From positions 3,892,399 to 3,916,203 of the forward strand of contig CP070688.1 in the NCBI GenBank assembly GCA_020353135.1: a DNA stretch of 23,805 bases. The letters are read 5' to 3'. The stretch comes from Chloroflexota bacterium. Its GTDB lineage: Bacteria > Chloroflexota > Anaerolineae > Promineifilales > Promineifilaceae. Made by a program: the position numbers and the translations under genes. Positions 22,620-23,805 of this stretch are shown piece by piece; position 1 is the first letter of the stretch, and each line of letters begins with the position of its first letter. Below the pieces are notes generated by a model. The model was given only the letters and a program-made list of their open reading frames with translations, searched no databases and was not told the DNA's origin.

Positions 22620-23805
22620 TTAGTCGCCAGGTCTTTCGTCGTCGCCAGAGGGCTTCTGATTGTCTCGCCGCCGGCGTTCCAACAGTCTGGAGGCTAACGA
22701 TTCGTGCTCGTCGCCGGCCGGCGTTTCCGATTCGGCCGCGACCTCATCCGTTGCGCCGGCCGGATCCACGTCGAGCGTACCGGCCGGATCTTTGATTGGT
22801 TGGGCTTTGATGTCGTCGCTTGCCACCGACGGCGACTCGCTCCCGAGACCATCATCCGGCCTCCTTGCAGCCCGCTCCTTGGCCCCGAACAGCCTATTGA
22901 CGCGCTCACTTCGCTCGACAGCCGGGACTGCAGGCCGCCAGATTCGACCGAGAGTACTTCGCCACAAGCGTCGACCATCGGTCCGGGTGATTACGATCCG
23001 GCGCAAGGCGATATCAAACGGCAGTAGCAGTACGGCCGCGGTGAGCAACCAGGGCCAGATTGGGCGGCTTGCCTGGCCGGCCGGCAAATCGTGGGTCAAG
23101 ACGGCCGCGAAGTCGCCCTCTTCAAACTGGGACGTCAAGTCGCGACCGCCGGTCAGCTCGGCGATCGAATTTAGTAGTTGCGGATCGCCTTCGATTTGAC
23201 CGTACTCGGGCGAGTAACCCAGCACCCAGCCGCCAGTTTGGCCGAGGTCGACGGAATCGTCGCCGGGCTGGCTGGCAACCCGGATTAAGTATGCTCCTTC
23301 CGCAGCCGGCAGGAACGACGCCTGATAACGCCCTGGGGCTACTTGAGACAGAGATAGATCCGTAGCCTCCCCGGCCGGATCGACGACGACGGCCTGCAGA
23401 GCAAGATTATTGAGCAGGTCGCCGTCATCATATCGGGCGTCGACGGTCAGTAGCGCCTCCTCCTCGACGAGCTGCACCTCGGTCTCCAGATTACCACCCC
23501 GCTCCTCGCCAATGGACCAACGAACCAGATTTGACCAGAACGATGGAAACCCAACCCAGCCGACCCACTCAACACCCCAGCGCCCGGTAGCATCCGAGGT
23601 CCACGCAGCCGAGCGACCCAATCCATATTCCCATGCGGCCAGACGAGGATCGCCCAAGTGGGTCTCCAGGATTAGTTGCGCGGTTTGTTTTGGGCTTGTG
23701 CCGACATAGCCATACAGTGGCGGCACACGCGTAATCCCAGAGCTTTCCATCGCTCTGAATAGTGAATGCTGGCGGGCGAAGCCGGTTCTGCCCACGGCCG
23801 GGAAG
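22620..23805 (-). CDS. VWA/glutamine-amidotransferase-like membrane protein, 3' part (partial)
   Basis: The last 394 residues of a larger protein; the frame is open to the window edge, so the start lies beyond 23805. The visible part has the block GLGRSAAWTSDATGRWGVEW followed by WVGFPSFWSNLVRWSI. This closes the GATase-1-like module of large VWA-domain membrane proteins found beside aerotolerance/MoxR operons. A beta-sandwich-like region follows (LTVDARYDDGDLLNNLALQA; GRYQASFLPAAEGAYLIRVA), then one membrane helix (about 249-267 of the fragment, PIWPWLLTAAVLLLPFDIAL). The 120-residue cytoplasmic tail is charged and low in complexity, full of Asp, Glu and Arg. Family assignment rests on these motifs alone, so it is moderate. 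It converges with thrS, 67 nt between stop codons. Confidence 0.72.
   Translation of the reverse strand, partial: FPAVGRTGFARQHSLFRAMESSGITRVPPLYGYVGTSPKQTAQLILETHLGDPRLAAWEYGLGRSAAWTSDATGRWGVEWVGWVGFPSFWSNLVRWSIGEERGGNLETEVQLVEEEALLTVDARYDDGDLLNNLALQAVVVDPAGEATDLSLSQVAPGRYQASFLPAAEGAYLIRVASQPGDDSVDLGQTGGWVLGYSPEYGQIEGDPQLLNSIAELTGGRDLTSQFEEGDFAAVLTHDLPAGQASRPIWPWLLTAAVLLLPFDIALRRIVITRTDGRRLWRSTLGRIWRPAVPAVERSERVNRLFGAKERAARRPDDGLGSESPSVASDDIKAQPIKDPAGTLDVDPAGATDEVAAESETPAGDEHESLASRLLERRRRDNQKPSGDDERPGD

Overview
This window looks like a piece of a chromosome from a free-living Chloroflexota bacterium, probably of the Anaerolineae/Caldilineae/Ardenticatenia type. The lineage call is inference. 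It rests on high GC, three secreted or membrane-anchored proteins with long Pro/Thr-rich linkers, a threonyl-tRNA synthetase without a TGS domain under T-box control, a citramalate synthase inside the leucine operon, and an LCP cell-wall ligase. I see no phage, insertion sequence, CRISPR array, tRNA or rRNA. Almost all genes are intact; only the two at the window edges are cut.

Region 1 (1-7926, + strand) is a branched-chain amino acid operon: the 3' end of ilvC, then leuA, leuC, leuD, cimA, leuB and ilvE. Junctions are tight (leuA/leuC 1 nt apart, leuD/cimA overlapping by 11 nt). LeuA commits 2-ketoisovalerate to leucine. CimA makes citramalate from pyruvate and acetyl-CoA, giving 2-ketobutyrate for isoleucine without threonine. 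LeuC, LeuD and LeuB can serve both chains, IlvC acts in the valine and isoleucine branches, and IlvE does the final transamination. The IlvE has Gly where the family has the Glu that contacts the PLP ring nitrogen.

Region 2 (7927-13670) is a set of unrelated small transcription units: a PucR-type regulator (-) whose promoter geometry implies a leaderless mRNA, a dodecin (-) lacking the flavin-stacking Trp, a VOC/glyoxalase-fold protein (-), folE (+), a helix-hairpin-helix small protein (+), an MFS exporter (+), and a 53-residue two-helix membrane peptide with its own promoter (+).

Region 3 (13746-20324) is an envelope cluster. On the + strand are a PpiC/SurA-type foldase lipoprotein, a single-pass protein with a Pro/Thr stalk and a two-cysteine outer domain of unknown family, and rsmI. 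On the - strand, converging with 7 nt between stop codons, are an LCP (LytR-CpsA-Psr) ligase and a lipoprotein with four tandem PPC-like beta domains. Region 4 (20329-22552) is thrS behind a class I T-box leader; its promoter is back-to-back with the LCP promoter, the -35 boxes being 4 nt apart. The window ends in the 3' part of a large VWA/glutamine-amidotransferase-like membrane protein (-).

Recognisable sigma70-type promoters were found for pucR, folE, the 53-aa peptide, the foldase, LCP and thrS. Five of these six have a 16-nt spacer. No obviously new multi-gene defence or mobile system is visible. The most interesting leads are the IlvE active-site change, the unknown two-cysteine outer domain, the PPC-repeat lipoprotein paired with LCP, and the small proteins with dedicated promoters.
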